DNA of 64,000 bases from Chitinophagaceae bacterium (GTDB taxonomy: Bacteria; Bacteroidota; Bacteroidia; Chitinophagales; Chitinophagaceae), in the NCBI GenBank assembly GCA_019752045.1, contig JAIEMP010000020.1, positions 29,610-93,609 on the forward strand. The letters are read 5' to 3'. Both the position numbers and the translations under genes were made by a program. Below are positions 51,666 through 62,467 of the stretch, in pieces; positions within the stretch are counted from its first letter, which is position 1, and every line of letters starts with the position of its first letter. The notes under the pieces were generated by a model. The model was not told the origin of the DNA and ran no database searches. It saw only the letters and a list, made by a program, of their open reading frames with translations.

Positions 51666-52463
51666 ATGAAAAAGCTCCGCAAGCAGATACCAGGCAAACT
51701 CATCGTGATGGTATTTCTTTTATTCAGTTTTGCATCGAAAATTCCGGCGCAACAAAAAAGAGAGTATTACCAGCTCACTGTTTATCATTACACAACCGAA
51801 ACACAGGAAAAACAACTGGATACATATTTGCAGCAGGCATTGATACCTGCCCTGCATTGCATCAATATTAAATCAGTGGGCGTATTTAAAGCAATTGGGA
51901 ATGATACAGCAGTTGTAAAAAAAGTATATGTGCTGGTTCCGGTCAAATCGTTAACGGCAGTTACTGAGATAACGAAAAAGTTATCGACCGACAAAGCATA
52001 CCTGACAAGCGGTGCTGATTATTTGAATGCCGCATATACTGCTGCGCCATATGAACGTATGGAAACTATTCTGCTGCAGGCATTTTCTTTAGCACCGGCA
52101 ATGCAGCTGCCTCAACTCAAATCTCCAAAAAAAGAACGGGTGTATGAGTTGCGCAGTTACGAAAGTGCAACAGAAAAAATATTTCAAAACAAAGTGAACA
52201 TGTTTAATGAAGGGGATGAGATTGGCTTATTCAAACGGCTTAATTTCAATGCCATTTTTTATGCTGAAGTTATTGCAGGCAGTAAAATGCCCAACCTGAT
52301 GTATATGACGAGTTTTGAAAGTATGGACGACCGCAATGCACATTGGAAAAAATTTGTGGAGGATCCTTATTGGAAAAAGTTATCATCCATGCCGGAGTAT
52401 AAAAATAATGTGTCGCATATTGATATTCTATTTCTTCGCCCGACAGATTATTCTGACTATTGA
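51666..52463 (+). CDS. NIPSNAP-family exported protein
   Basis: A 265-residue protein with a signal peptide (ending IPAQQ). Two ferredoxin-like dimeric alpha/beta-barrel halves: REYYQLTVYHYTTETQEKQLDTYL ... IKSVGVFKAI and RVYELRSYESATEKIFQNKVNMF ... LMYMTSFESMDDRNAHWKKFVEDPYWKKL, the latter being the NIPSNAP domain. Role unknown. The ATG at 51666 is preferred to a GTG five codons upstream. Confidence 0.85.
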   Translation: MKKLRKQIPGKLIVMVFLLFSFASKIPAQQKREYYQLTVYHYTTETQEKQLDTYLQQALIPALHCINIKSVGVFKAIGNDTAVVKKVYVLVPVKSLTAVTEITKKLSTDKAYLTSGADYLNAAYTAAPYERMETILLQAFSLAPAMQLPQLKSPKKERVYELRSYESATEKIFQNKVNMFNEGDEIGLFKRLNFNAIFYAEVIAGSKMPNLMYMTSFESMDDRNAHWKKFVEDPYWKKLSSMPEYKNNVSHIDILFLRPTDYSDY

Positions 52464-52479
52464 ATTTACCATCCTGCCT

Positions 52480-52608
52480 TTTCGTTACTGACTCGTTGAA
52501 TCTATCTGACGCAGGTACAGGACCTGTTGCCATCCATACTGAATTATACGGCAGGTACAGGTAAATGAAATAATAAATACGCACAGGTCGGGAGAGCTGC
52601 GCCGACAA
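52480..52608. repeat. REP/MITE-like element, copy D (diverged)
   Basis: Left words CGTTACTGACTCGTT and ACGCAGGTACAGGACCTGT, an interior GGCAGGTACAGG, then GCACAGGTCGGGAGAGCTGCGC. Same palindromic vocabulary as copies A-C but more diverged. Confidence 0.65.
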
Positions 52609-52781
52609 GAAATTCACGCTGCTAATTCTCCCATTGAAGAAAACTCTCCCGTATTGGACGTTTCGTTATAGTTCCGATATGTTGATTGGTGAGGCAACCT
52701 GCAACGGTTTTGAATTACCCCTTTGTTGGTATTTTTCGTTTCCAAAGCGGAACTATCTGTTTTACGATTTAACTTGCTTCC

Positions 52782-54146
52782 ATGAAACAAATTGTTGTAC
52801 TGTTACTCTGCACTTTTTTAGTAACTATTCCCGCTGTTCATGCACAAAAAAGAGATGCCAAAACTGAATTACAGGAGGCTGAACGACTGTATAATAAAAA
52901 AGATTATTACTCGGCAAGTTATATCTACAAGGCTTTTGCCAATGTATTAAATCCGGAGCAACGTTTCCTGTATGCTTTTTGTCTGGTAAACAGCAACCCC
53001 ATTAAAGAGAATGTGGATGAAGCAATCCGACAATTAAAAACAGCCAGTACCGGCGGTAATTCCAAAGCCATGGTTGCACTGTATTACATATATATGCAGA
53101 ATCAACTTGTGCCGCAAGACAGAAGTGAGGCAGTGATTTATATTACGAAATCGGCTGAGTATGAAAATCCGGAAGGGATGTACATCTATGGTACTTTACT
53201 GAGCGATGGCAATTTTATCAGCAGAGATACCATTAAAGCATATAAGTACTTTGAAAAAGCAGCAGCAAAAAATAATTACGACGCACAAAATGCGCTGGGG
53301 TATATGCACTTTACAGGCACACGTGCAAAAAAAGATCTTGTAAAAGCAGCATACTACTGGAAGCTGGCAGCCGAATCGGGTACAAATGAAGCAGTTTATA
53401 ACTATGCTTATCTTTTATTAGAAACCAACGGCAATAAAACTATGGCCATAGCCAATTTGCAATCACTTGCACAAAAAGGGTATACGTTGGCAAGCTACTT
53501 ACTGGGGTCTGTTTATTACGAAGGTAAGTATGCTGTTCCGCAGGATATTGAAAAATCACTTCTCTATTTCAGAACTGTTATGGGTGATGATGCGTTTAAG
53601 AAAAACAATAAAGAGCAATATAATTATGCCAGAGAGCTGGTTGCATATTATGCTGCTATTGAACCTTCATCCGATGTAAAACTGTTGCGAAAGGCTTTTG
53701 ATGAACTGATACAAAAAATTACATCGAACCCTGCTGTTCCCGAAACGGAATCGAACAAACGGGTTTTTATTCTGAATAAATTGAAAGCTGCTTATGCGTC
53801 TTTGCAACCACTTGGCTTTCGGGAAGGCCGGATTTACTTCGGTTCAGACAGTAGCCCGTTGGAACCTGTGCTGTTGACAAAACCGTATCATCAGTATGAA
53901 ACAACCATCGCAGAAATTGCCAATAAAGATTCGGCACAAAAAGTTTATCAGAAATGGATCCGGGTACTGAAACAACTCTATCCCGAACATACAGTAAAAG
54001 AAACTGCAACAACAAGTGGAATACATTATCAGCTTTCACCGGAAAAAGGGTATCTGGGTATTTACATTTCCCTGTTTGACTATACTGGTAATCCAAATAG
54101 CCCGCTTATAAAAATGACGATTATCTATACCGTAAGAAGTAAATAA
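52782..54146 (+). CDS. Sel1-like repeat protein
   Basis: A 454-residue exported protein (signal peptide ending VHAQ). Residues about 25-270 consist of Sel1/TPR-like helical hairpins, for example SEAVIYITKSAEYENPEGMY, IKAYKYFEKAAAKNNYDAQNALGYMHFTGT and KAAYYWKLAAESGTNEAVYNYAYLL. The C-terminal 150 residues (from RVFILNKLKAAYASL) form a separate unknown domain. Sel1 proteins scaffold protein complexes. Confidence 0.85.
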   Translation: MKQIVVLLLCTFLVTIPAVHAQKRDAKTELQEAERLYNKKDYYSASYIYKAFANVLNPEQRFLYAFCLVNSNPIKENVDEAIRQLKTASTGGNSKAMVALYYIYMQNQLVPQDRSEAVIYITKSAEYENPEGMYIYGTLLSDGNFISRDTIKAYKYFEKAAAKNNYDAQNALGYMHFTGTRAKKDLVKAAYYWKLAAESGTNEAVYNYAYLLLETNGNKTMAIANLQSLAQKGYTLASYLLGSVYYEGKYAVPQDIEKSLLYFRTVMGDDAFKKNNKEQYNYARELVAYYAAIEPSSDVKLLRKAFDELIQKITSNPAVPETESNKRVFILNKLKAAYASLQPLGFREGRIYFGSDSSPLEPVLLTKPYHQYETTIAEIANKDSAQKVYQKWIRVLKQLYPEHTVKETATTSGIHYQLSPEKGYLGIYISLFDYTGNPNSPLIKMTIIYTVRSK

Positions 54147-54539
54147 ACCAAAGAGCCGGATAAGTTACTGCTTTTTCGTTTTTAACTGGAGAGGCCGTTT
54201 ATAGAAATATTTAGGTCGAATATGCTATTATTGAAAATTTGTATTATTTACGAACCTACATCTGTTGCTGTGTTGTTACAGGCTTTCATCATATTTTTCG
54301 TTTTAGCAATTAGATAGGGCTTTAAGTTTATTTTGTTTCACGAAAACAGGCGGTAGGGAAGAGACTATCATCGCAATAATTACCTGAAGTCAGTGGCATG
54401 GAAAAGAAGGCAGTAGGTTGAATTAAAATGAGATAATTAGCATGGTGTACATTGTGGAGCAAAAGCTACACAGGTACGTTATACAAGCTTCATAATCCGT
54501 TATATCAGTAGCATTCGCTTACAAACAATAAATTTTGTA
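54147..54539. other. 393-bp intergenic region
   Basis: Lies between converging genes. No gene, terminator or repeat that I can support. Confidence 0.4.
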
Positions 54540-55379
54540 CTATTCATAATACCCCTCAATCAACCCAAACTGACGTTCAGGCGCTTTATTCTCAAGTTCA
54601 TGAAATGCAGTTGGAGTAAGGTTTGTAAAATCAAGATACTCTTTTGCAAGGTGTTGATAGTCGTGGTAGTTACATTCAACAGCAATCCGCAGCCAATCAA
54701 AATCGGGGCGTGCATTGCGTAACCGAAAGGCTTTGTCAAAACGGATGATGCGTTCAAATAATTTTGGATTGACGCCGGTACGTTCTTTAAACTTCCGTTC
54801 CAGTTGTTTGCTGCTGAGGCAGGCTTCTCTTGCAATGTCCTTGACCGTTAGTTTTTGCTGGTTGTGCAGTAATCGTAAACAGGCATCATCAATCAGCAGT
54901 TTGGTTTTCTTTTGCTGTTTGATAAGACTGCGAACAAAATCAGTGACGATGTCCAGCATGACAGGATAATCAGCCGCAGCTGCCAGCCGTTCATTTACAA
55001 AACGTATCTGTGAGGTAAAATATGTTTCCGCATCAATATAACAATTACTTAATTCAGTAGAAGGGATACCGGTTAAACGATACAATGCGCCGGGAGTAAA
55101 TACAATCTGCAACACCAGAAAGTTGCGACCAATCAACCGATTGGTGACTTGTGAAAACTGACCATACAATACAACCGGAAGATGTTTTATCTGCAAGCCC
55201 GTTGCAGGGTATTCAACTACTTCGGTATCGAACGGATAAAATACCAGACACTGTTCCGGCCTTGGCGGATATGCTTTAAATGGCAACGGCTGCTCTTTTT
55301 CAAATTGAAAATGAACAATGCGAAACAGTTGTACAAACTCTCTCACATCAGGTGCAGGTATAAAATCTTGTAGCAGCAA
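54540..55379 (-). CDS. AraC-family transcriptional regulator
   Basis: A 279-residue regulator. The N-terminal domain (LLQDFIPAPDVREFVQLFRIVHF ...) is the cupin-like sensing domain of the DUF6597 type; the C-terminal 100 residues form the double helix-turn-helix: LTVKDIAREACLSSKQLERKFKERTGVNPKLF and DWLRIAVECNYHDYQHLAKEY. The start is a TTG. It is transcribed in the same direction as the cupin gene just upstream, which may be a target. Confidence 0.88.
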   Translation of the reverse strand: MLLQDFIPAPDVREFVQLFRIVHFQFEKEQPLPFKAYPPRPEQCLVFYPFDTEVVEYPATGLQIKHLPVVLYGQFSQVTNRLIGRNFLVLQIVFTPGALYRLTGIPSTELSNCYIDAETYFTSQIRFVNERLAAAADYPVMLDIVTDFVRSLIKQQKKTKLLIDDACLRLLHNQQKLTVKDIAREACLSSKQLERKFKERTGVNPKLFERIIRFDKAFRLRNARPDFDWLRIAVECNYHDYQHLAKEYLDFTNLTPTAFHELENKAPERQFGLIEGYYE

Positions 55380-55417
55380 AAAGGCGCTTGTTTAAAATTT
55401 AAGATACAACGCTTTTC

Positions 55418-55969
55418 TTAAAGTGTTAGCGGCGGACCAACCACTTTCATATCATGTGCGGCATGGATGCGGTCCATTTCTTCCTGCGATGGGCGTTCTT
55501 TTAAACTGTTCATCAATGTAAAAAACTCTTCCATTTTACCGGCAGGCTGCAGAAAGTAAATCATCTTTCCTTTATCTGTTAATTGAATCCATGTGTGCGC
55601 AATACCACGTGGAAGAAAAATGGTTTGTCCGGCTTTGAGATGATGCGTTTCTTTCCCAACAACAAACCGATACTCGCCTTCGGTTATGGTAAAAATTTCA
55701 TCCTGATTAAAATGCACATGAAGTGTGGGTCCCGCTTTTCCATGGCCTGTGTATTCAAATACCGACAATTGACCATCCGTATCTTTCGATGAAATTTTTA
55801 AATCGTTGGGATGAACGCCGAGAAACTTTACCGTATCGCCAAAGCGTGATTTACCGGCATCAACAATAAAAGGTTCTTTGGCAGATGTGCTGCCCGCCTG
55901 CAGTTGGTTAGCAACGGCCATTGCAGGTATTGCCAGAAGTGTTTTTGTTAGAAAATCTTTTCGTTGCAT
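55418..55969 (-). CDS. cupin-domain protein with export signal
   Basis: A 183-residue protein; residues 1-30 (RKDFLTKTLLAIPAMAVANQLQA) form an export signal. The cupin fold carries GPTLHVHFNQDEIFTITEGEYRF, with metal-binding His-His-Glu, and GQTIFLPRGIAHTW as the second cupin motif. Enzymatic activity not evident. The ATG at 55969 is chosen; an upstream in-frame ATG adds a non-signal extension. Confidence 0.85.
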   Translation of the reverse strand: MQRKDFLTKTLLAIPAMAVANQLQAGSTSAKEPFIVDAGKSRFGDTVKFLGVHPNDLKISSKDTDGQLSVFEYTGHGKAGPTLHVHFNQDEIFTITEGEYRFVVGKETHHLKAGQTIFLPRGIAHTWIQLTDKGKMIYFLQPAGKMEEFFTLMNSLKERPSQEEMDRIHAAHDMKVVGPPLTL

Positions 55970-56047
55970 CGTGATTGATTTTGTTTTGTAAAAGTCAACC
56001 ACATGCAAAAAAGTTTAGTGGTAGAAAAGAGACATTTTTTAGGAAGG

Positions 56048-56200
56048 TCCACCTACGCTAAAGCTTCGGTGGATATATTGAAGATGCAAGGCAATAGGCA
56101 CAAGATGCAAAGAACAAGGCACAAGACATAGTAATCCGGTCTTTGTATTCATCTGTGTAAATCTGTGTTCATCCCCGCCTGAATGACGTCAGTCGGGCAG
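56048..56200. repeat. composite of dispersed repeats
   Basis: In order: the inverted element 56048-56073 (TCCACC ... GGTGGA around GCTAAAGCTTC; second copy inside the glycosyltransferase at 12819), CAAGGCACAAGA words (56083-56130; also in hutH), and TCTGTGTTCAT followed by CCCCGCCTGAATGACGTC (also between hutH and hutU). Confidence 0.7.
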
Positions 56201-56205
56201 GAGTT

Positions 56206-56238
56206 GCAAAAAATAGCCGGACTATTATCATCCGGCTA
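56206..56238 (-). terminator. terminator of the M28 peptidase gene
   Basis: TAGCCGGA and TCCGGCTA pair around CTATTATCA; on the minus strand the stem is followed by TTTTTTG. Confidence 0.75.
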
Positions 56239-56261
56239 ATTCTTTTGTTATTACAAGTGAT

Positions 56262-57869
56262 CTATTGCTGTACCGTTCCAAACAAATCACCTTTATTCCA
56301 TGCAGGGCGTTGCGTGGTTTGTGCAATAGAATAACTGATGAGAAAATTTAATTGTACATAAGTCTTGGCTGCCGTAAAATTAAAAATTCCATCTAATCCA
56401 TCTGCACTCTGGTGATAGTATTTCGCACGCCATTGTTTTACAAATGCAACCATATCAAAACCGGGAATAGTTGTTTTATTACCATACTTTATATGTAACG
56501 CAGGAATGCCATTCATTACAAAACTGTATTGATCGCTTCTTACAAAACGGCCTTGTTCCGGCTCCGGATCTTTTTCTATATCCAGGCCAAGATAATCTGC
56601 TGCAAATTGTACATTACCCATAATGCTTGAATGTTCGGCGCCCAACGGAACAACAGACAGGAGCGGGGCAATCACTGTTGGCATATCTGTATTTACATCT
56701 GCAACAATGGATGATTTAGGAACAGTAGGGTTTGCTGCAAAATAAGATGAGCCTATCAAACCCATTTCTTCACCGGTCACCATTACTATCAATACTGAAC
56801 GTTTTGGTTTTGCATTGGATGATTTATAAATCCGTGCAATTTCCAGCAACGAAGCAACACCCGATGCATTATCGTGTGCACCATTGTAAATAGAATCACC
56901 ATTTACTGCACGGCCAATACCTACATGATCAAGATGAGCTGAATGCACCACATATTCATTTTTCAACACTTTATCAGTACCGGGAATTAATCCCACCACA
57001 TTATAACTTTCAAAATCGGAATGTGAAGTTTTATAGTAAACCGATAAGCTGTAAGGCAATTCAAATGATGATGGGTTTCCTTTTTTAATTTCTGCACGCA
57101 ACTTGTCAAGGTTTTTACCGGAATTTAAAAACAACCGTGAAATTGTTGCCCTGCCTGCATTTAAAACAACCTGCAGGTTGCCAACAAATCCTCTTCCATA
57201 TGCAATTGTTTTTTCCGGGTTAAGAGTAACGTTTGATGTTCCGGAAGATTGCGGGCCAATGATGATTGCGCCAATAGCTCCTTTATTAAATGCCGTATTC
57301 AATTTATTTCCTGCATTGGTATAATGAGAAGTAAGAGTAGAATGCAAGCCATCAATGGCACCAAATACCATTAAAACAATTTTTCCTTTTACATCAATAC
57401 CGGTATAGTCAGAATAACCGCCGGGAATGTCAATGCCATAACCAACAAAAACCAGACGGCCTTCTGCCGATGAATTTTCACGGAGTGGGTTTGGGACAGC
57501 AGTAAAATCTTTCTCAAACTCCAGCGTATCGGAGTTGCCGGAATTATCTTTAAGAACAGCAACAGCGGAATGATTTATCAAAGTTGATTTACGGATTACC
57601 AGTTTTTGTGTATAGCCGCCGTTATCTCCACCTGCTGCAACACCCATCTTTTTATATTGATCAACTACATAATCAACTGCCAGTTGATAACCTTCGGTGC
57701 CGGGTAAGCGACCTTTTAATTTATCATCAGCCAAATATGCAATATGCGAACGGATCGTGTTGGTATCAATCCTGTTCATGGCCTGTTGAATGTTCTTTGA
57801 AATCTTTACCTGCTGTGCAGAACTATACAATGCTGCAAAACCAAGCAGCAGAAATACAAACTTTTTCAT
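56262..57869 (-). CDS. M28-family aminopeptidase with PA domain
   Basis: A 535-residue exported zinc peptidase (signal peptide ending YSSAQ). The peptidase core has the di-zinc ligands in HSAHLDHVG, GAHDNASGVAS, VTGEEMGLIGS and VADVNTDMP. A protease-associated (PA) domain is inserted at about residues 130-270 (RLVFVGYGIDIPGGYSDYTG ...). It probably trims amino-terminal residues of extracellular peptides. Confidence 0.9.
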   Translation of the reverse strand: MKKFVFLLLGFAALYSSAQQVKISKNIQQAMNRIDTNTIRSHIAYLADDKLKGRLPGTEGYQLAVDYVVDQYKKMGVAAGGDNGGYTQKLVIRKSTLINHSAVAVLKDNSGNSDTLEFEKDFTAVPNPLRENSSAEGRLVFVGYGIDIPGGYSDYTGIDVKGKIVLMVFGAIDGLHSTLTSHYTNAGNKLNTAFNKGAIGAIIIGPQSSGTSNVTLNPEKTIAYGRGFVGNLQVVLNAGRATISRLFLNSGKNLDKLRAEIKKGNPSSFELPYSLSVYYKTSHSDFESYNVVGLIPGTDKVLKNEYVVHSAHLDHVGIGRAVNGDSIYNGAHDNASGVASLLEIARIYKSSNAKPKRSVLIVMVTGEEMGLIGSSYFAANPTVPKSSIVADVNTDMPTVIAPLLSVVPLGAEHSSIMGNVQFAADYLGLDIEKDPEPEQGRFVRSDQYSFVMNGIPALHIKYGNKTTIPGFDMVAFVKQWRAKYYHQSADGLDGIFNFTAAKTYVQLNFLISYSIAQTTQRPAWNKGDLFGTVQQ

Positions 57870-58214
57870 GTGACCAAGATAGCGAAAAACAGTATTCGAT
57901 ATTGTTTGCTTTCTACTGGTCTTAAGGGTAATAATTAGTTGTGAGGATTATACACAGGACGATCGTGTATGCACATTTGTAATTCACCACAGTAATATAA
58001 CAGCTTAATCAGGGAACAATCCGATTTCGGGCCGTCATTCGAAATCGGGGTCTTTTTTTGGTTACTTTTTTGGACAAGCAAAAAAGTGACAAGAATAACT
58101 TGGTATTCCTCTTTTGCTAAAAATATTTATTTGCCCGCCCTCCTGACTATTGAGCAGATTCATCATTTATGATTCCCCAACTTGTTTTATCTTACCCCTT
58201 CCAAAACATTAAGC
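57870..58214. other. 345-bp intergenic region with a repeat hairpin
   Basis: No gene. CCGATTTCG/CGAAATCGG hairpin followed by a T tract (58026-58063) looks like a terminator, and GTTACTTTTTTG with CAAAAAAGTGAC (58064-58092) forms a second palindrome, a repeat type common in this group. Confidence 0.5.
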
Positions 58215-61200
58215 ATGCAGAAATATTTCTTTGTTGTTCTTCTACTCACAGCAACAACCATCAACGCACAAACAAAACCCGACACATCAAAACTTGATTT
58301 CAACAAACAATACTCCGCAGTAAAATGGCGCAGCATTGGTCCATTCCGTGGCGGACGTTCCAACTGCGGTACCGGTGTGCCCGGCGATATCAATACCTAT
58401 TATATGGGTACAACAGGTGGCGGGTTGTGGAAGACCGATGATCTCGGTCTCAACTGGAGTAATATTTCGGATGGTTATTTTAAAACAGGAAGTGTAGGTG
58501 CAGTAGCTGTTCCTGAAAGCGATGCCAACATTGTGTATGTAGGAATGGGCGAGCATGCAGTACGTGGTGTAATGACACATCATGGAGATGGTGTATATAA
58601 AAGTACTGATGCAGGAAAAACCTGGAAGCAGATGGGGCTCGAAGCCACACAACATATTGCACGGATCGTTGTGCATCCAAAAGATGCCAACACATTATTA
58701 GTGGCAGCACAAGGTGCGTTGTATAGTAAAAGTAAAGAACGTGGTATTTATAAAAGTACCGATGGCGGTGCTACATGGAAAAACGTTTTGTTTGTAAACG
58801 AGAACACCGGTTGCGATGAATTAAGTATGGACATGAACAATCCACGCATCATCTATGCATCCATGTGGGAGCATGGCCGCAAGCCTTGGCAGGTGATCAG
58901 CGGTGGTGCAGGAAGTGGATTGTATAAATCAACCGATGGTGGAGATACATGGAATAAATTAACCAACGGATTGCCAACAGAAATGGGGAAGATGTCCATT
59001 GCCGTTAGTCGCTCTAATCCGGAGAGAGTATATGCATTGATTGAAAGTGACAGTGAAAAAGAACTGGGTGGTTTATTTGTAAGCAACAATGCAGGAACAA
59101 GCTGGTCGCTGGTTACAAACGATCATCGCCTCATTCAACGTGCATGGTACTATATTGAATTATTTATAGATCCCAATAATGATCAAACCATTTATGTATT
59201 GAGTGCGCCTGCATTGCGTTCAAGAGATGGCGGTAAAACATGGGAGAACCTCAGCGGTACACACGGCGATTATCATGATCTCTGGATCAATCCAAAAAAT
59301 TCCAACAACATGATCATCAGTAACGATGGTGGTTGTTCAGTATCGGTGAACTTTGCAAAAACATGGAGTCCGCAAAACAATATGCCTACGGCACAGTTTT
59401 ACCGCATTAATGTCGACAATCAATTTCCATATCGTATTTACGGAGGTCAGCAGGATAATACATCGGTCTCTATTCCACATCGTTCAATTGGTGGGGGTTC
59501 CATTACTGCCGGCGATTGGGAAGCATCCGCAGGTGGCGAGAGTGCCTTTCTTGCATTTGACCCTAACGATCCCCGTTATGTAATGGGTGGAAGTTATCAA
59601 GGCACCATTGAAGTACTCGATACCAAAGCAAAAGCAAGCACCAATGTCATGCCTGCACCTATTCAATACCTCGGCAGAGATGCAAAGGATATGAAGTATC
59701 GTTACAACTGGAATGCACCCATCATCTGGAGCAAACATGAAATGAATACATTTTATCATGGCTCACAATATTTGTTAAAGACAACCGACATGGGTAAAAC
59801 ATGGAAAGAAGTTTCGCCCGATCTTACACGTAACGAAAAAGACAAGCAAGGCAAACCCGGTGTGCCGTACACCAACGAAGCAGTAGGTGCAGAAAATTAT
59901 GGTACGCTTGCTTATGTGTTGGAGTCGCATTTAGAAAAAGGAGTGATCTGGACAGGGAGTGATGATGGACTTGTACATGTAACGCAAGACAATGGCGCTA
60001 CCTGGAAAAATGTAACACCCGCCGGTTTGCAGGAATGTTTGATCAATGCCATTGAAGTATCGCCGCATGATAAAGCAACCGTTTATATTGCCACTACACG
60101 TTATAAGTTTAATGATCACACACCCGGTTTGTACAAGACAACTGATTATGGTAAAACATGGACAAAGATCAACAACGGTATTCCCAACAATGCATTCACA
60201 AGAGTAGTACGTGAAGATGAAGTGCGGAAAGATCTCCTGTTTGCAGGAACCGAACTCGGCGTATTTATTTCATGGGATGGCGGTAAACAATGGAGTCCGT
60301 TTCAACTCAACTTACCTGTAACACCCATCACCGATTTAAAAATTCATAAAGGCGATTTAATTGCAGCAACCTCCGGACGAAGTTTCTGGATCATGGATGA
60401 TTTGGGTTTGGTGCGTCAGTATAAAAAAGAACAAACAGATTTGATATTGTATCAACCCGAAGAAGCTTACATCGTAAACGGTTACAGTGCCATGAATGCT
60501 GCAAGCCCCAGTGGTACCAACCGCAGCGCAGGCGTAAACCCTGCAACAGGTGTGGTGATCTATTACAATCTTCCAACAACAAAAGCAAGTGATGTAGTAC
60601 AACTCGAAATAAAAGATGCAGCAGGCAATGTTGTACGTACTATCAGTTCAAAAGTAGACAGTACCTATATCTATTATGAAGGTGCACCTGCACCCGATCC
60701 TGTATTGAGCAAACAAAAAGGACTCAATCGTTTTGTATGGGATATGCGTACAGCAACCATGCCCGGCGTAGCCAATGTATATATTGAAAGCAGTTATGCA
60801 GGTCATAAAGTACCACCCGGCATGTATACACTCACGTTGAAAACGGGCACAAGTCAACAAACAACTACTGCAGTCATTTCGGCCAATCCATTGTACCCCA
60901 CAACAGCAGCCGAATACAATGAATATCATCAACTGATGACGGCGATGGAGAAAGAAGTTACAAGCATGCATCAACTGGTAAACAGTTTGTATGCAAAACA
61001 AACACAACTGGCCGAGCTGGTAAAACAATTACCTGCCGATGCAAAGTTTGATGTGGTGCGTAAAGAAGCAACAGCACTCATCCAGCAAATGAAAACATGG
61101 GATGAAGAAATGATCCAACGCAAATCAAAAGCGTATGATGACGTAGAAAATTTCCCCAATAAGTTTACAGCCAATTATATGTTCCTCATTAACCAAACAG

Positions 61201-61364
61201 AAAGTGATCTGCCAAGAGTAAACCAACCTAATCTTGATCTCAAAAAACAACTCGATGCAGAATGGGCGGTATTAAAACAACGTGCTGCTGGTTTAGAAAC
61301 AGCACTTGCAGTGTTGAATAAAAAGTTGGTGGAAGTTGGAGTGGGGCCGGTTTGGATGAAGTAG
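58215..61364 (+). CDS. large exported BNR-repeat (sortilin/VPS10-like) protein
   Basis: A 1049-residue exported protein (signal peptide ending INAQ). The first ~750 residues are two beta-propellers of Asp-box repeats: [110 protein letters not shown]. The remainder is a beta-sandwich and a helical tail. Similar proteins are annotated as VPS10-domain proteins or glycosyl hydrolases; no catalytic residues can be assigned. The ATG at 58215 is preferred to an upstream TTG. Confidence 0.88.
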   Translation: MQKYFFVVLLLTATTINAQTKPDTSKLDFNKQYSAVKWRSIGPFRGGRSNCGTGVPGDINTYYMGTTGGGLWKTDDLGLNWSNISDGYFKTGSVGAVAVPESDANIVYVGMGEHAVRGVMTHHGDGVYKSTDAGKTWKQMGLEATQHIARIVVHPKDANTLLVAAQGALYSKSKERGIYKSTDGGATWKNVLFVNENTGCDELSMDMNNPRIIYASMWEHGRKPWQVISGGAGSGLYKSTDGGDTWNKLTNGLPTEMGKMSIAVSRSNPERVYALIESDSEKELGGLFVSNNAGTSWSLVTNDHRLIQRAWYYIELFIDPNNDQTIYVLSAPALRSRDGGKTWENLSGTHGDYHDLWINPKNSNNMIISNDGGCSVSVNFAKTWSPQNNMPTAQFYRINVDNQFPYRIYGGQQDNTSVSIPHRSIGGGSITAGDWEASAGGESAFLAFDPNDPRYVMGGSYQGTIEVLDTKAKASTNVMPAPIQYLGRDAKDMKYRYNWNAPIIWSKHEMNTFYHGSQYLLKTTDMGKTWKEVSPDLTRNEKDKQGKPGVPYTNEAVGAENYGTLAYVLESHLEKGVIWTGSDDGLVHVTQDNGATWKNVTPAGLQECLINAIEVSPHDKATVYIATTRYKFNDHTPGLYKTTDYGKTWTKINNGIPNNAFTRVVREDEVRKDLLFAGTELGVFISWDGGKQWSPFQLNLPVTPITDLKIHKGDLIAATSGRSFWIMDDLGLVRQYKKEQTDLILYQPEEAYIVNGYSAMNAASPSGTNRSAGVNPATGVVIYYNLPTTKASDVVQLEIKDAAGNVVRTISSKVDSTYIYYEGAPAPDPVLSKQKGLNRFVWDMRTATMPGVANVYIESSYAGHKVPPGMYTLTLKTGTSQQTTTAVISANPLYPTTAAEYNEYHQLMTAMEKEVTSMHQLVNSLYAKQTQLAELVKQLPADAKFDVVRKEATALIQQMKTWDEEMIQRKSKAYDDVENFPNKFTANYMFLINQTESDLPRVNQPNLDLKKQLDAEWAVLKQRAAGLETALAVLNKKLVEVGVGPVWMK

Positions 61365-61411
61365 CATGCTCAACGAAGCCTTGGCGTAGTTGAGTTTGTA
61401 GTTGATAGTTG

Positions 61412-61448
61412 AAACCCTGACAGCGGATGATGCTGGCGGGGTTTTGTT
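61412..61448 (+). terminator. intrinsic terminator after the BNR gene
   Basis: AAACCCTGACAGC and GCTGGCGGGGTTTT pair with few mismatches around GGATGAT and end in a T run. A further palindrome (CTCAAC ... GTTGAG, 61368-61394) precedes it. Confidence 0.65.
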
Positions 61449-61626
61449 TGGAAATGGGATCCACTTAAGCGTACAATTCCGGAAACAAACAATTGTAAAA
61501 ACGCTTATAGCAAGAATGAAAATCAAATTTTTAGGATTTTTTTTTAGTAGCGTTGCATATCTTAGCATGTTGTATGCTATTCTATGAGCCAGCATTTTAT
61601 CATATCTTTCGACTTCAAAACTAACT

Positions 61627-62460
61627 ATGGACAGAACAATTGACATCGAAACTAATCCTGAAAACCTAAATGAATGGGTCAGACAAAGTATTGAACTTTT
61701 TAGGAACACAAATTATCTTGACCAAATATTAGAAGTATATCCCTTCCAAATTGCAGCACCAGAAAGACTCGACGCAGCAACAAGACGGAGAATTATTGCA
61801 GCACATCAAGGACGAAGAACAGACGAATTAATTGAACTATTAAAAGGCTTGACAAAGTTTCCTTACGAAGACCCTATTTGGTACTTACTCAAGAATATTG
61901 AAGGCTGCATTGATAATAATCCAAGACAAATACAAAGAATTGCTGAATCTTTATATTCAATGACAGCCGAAGAAACTGTTGTTCGACTTGAAGCCGCTCC
62001 CAAATTAAATACTCAAATGGGACCTATGTTCAATGATTGGTTAAGACGAAATTTTACACCACTTGGATTAGATGCGTTCCAAAGGTCAACTCGGGGTGTT
62101 TGCATACTTGATTCAAGCGAAGAAGCCGGAAAAGCATTTATTAATGATACACTACACCAAAATCTTGCAAAACGTCCCGACCTTATAGCAAAAGTAAATC
62201 GCCAAATAATAATTGGCGAAGCAAAGTGGATTGGTCAGCCGGGCGGCAATCAAGAAAAGCAAGTACAAGAAGTTTTAAATTTTTGTAGACATCAACGGGG
62301 GAATGTAATTAGAATAGGTGTTGTAGACGGATTCCCATGGTCTGTTTTTAACATAAACCATAGACTGGTTAATAACAAAGAAGCCGTAAACATTCAAGAA
62401 TCAGAATACGACATGGTAAGTGCTTTGTTATTACAAACTTATTTGCAGAGGTTTCTTTGA
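61627..62460 (+). CDS. type II restriction endonuclease (PD-(D/E)XK type)
   Basis: A 277-residue protein. RPDLIAKVNRQIIIGEAKW carries Asp and the Glu-x-Lys of a PD-(D/E)XK nuclease core, followed by a helix (QEKQVQEVLNFC). The N-terminal 150 residues are helical and probably recognise DNA. The gene converges on a DNA methyltransferase with 7 bp between, the usual arrangement of a restriction-modification pair. I cannot assign recognition specificity. Base composition is more A+T-rich than housekeeping neighbours. Confidence 0.78.
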   Translation: MDRTIDIETNPENLNEWVRQSIELFRNTNYLDQILEVYPFQIAAPERLDAATRRRIIAAHQGRRTDELIELLKGLTKFPYEDPIWYLLKNIEGCIDNNPRQIQRIAESLYSMTAEETVVRLEAAPKLNTQMGPMFNDWLRRNFTPLGLDAFQRSTRGVCILDSSEEAGKAFINDTLHQNLAKRPDLIAKVNRQIIIGEAKWIGQPGGNQEKQVQEVLNFCRHQRGNVIRIGVVDGFPWSVFNINHRLVNNKEAVNIQESEYDMVSALLLQTYLQRFL

Positions 62461-62467
62461 TGGTGAG

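Noticed and set aside
58020..58092. tRNA-like TTCGAAATC sequence
   Set aside because: It belongs to a simple hairpin terminator; no acceptor stem or anticodon arm can be drawn. No tRNA was found anywhere in the window.
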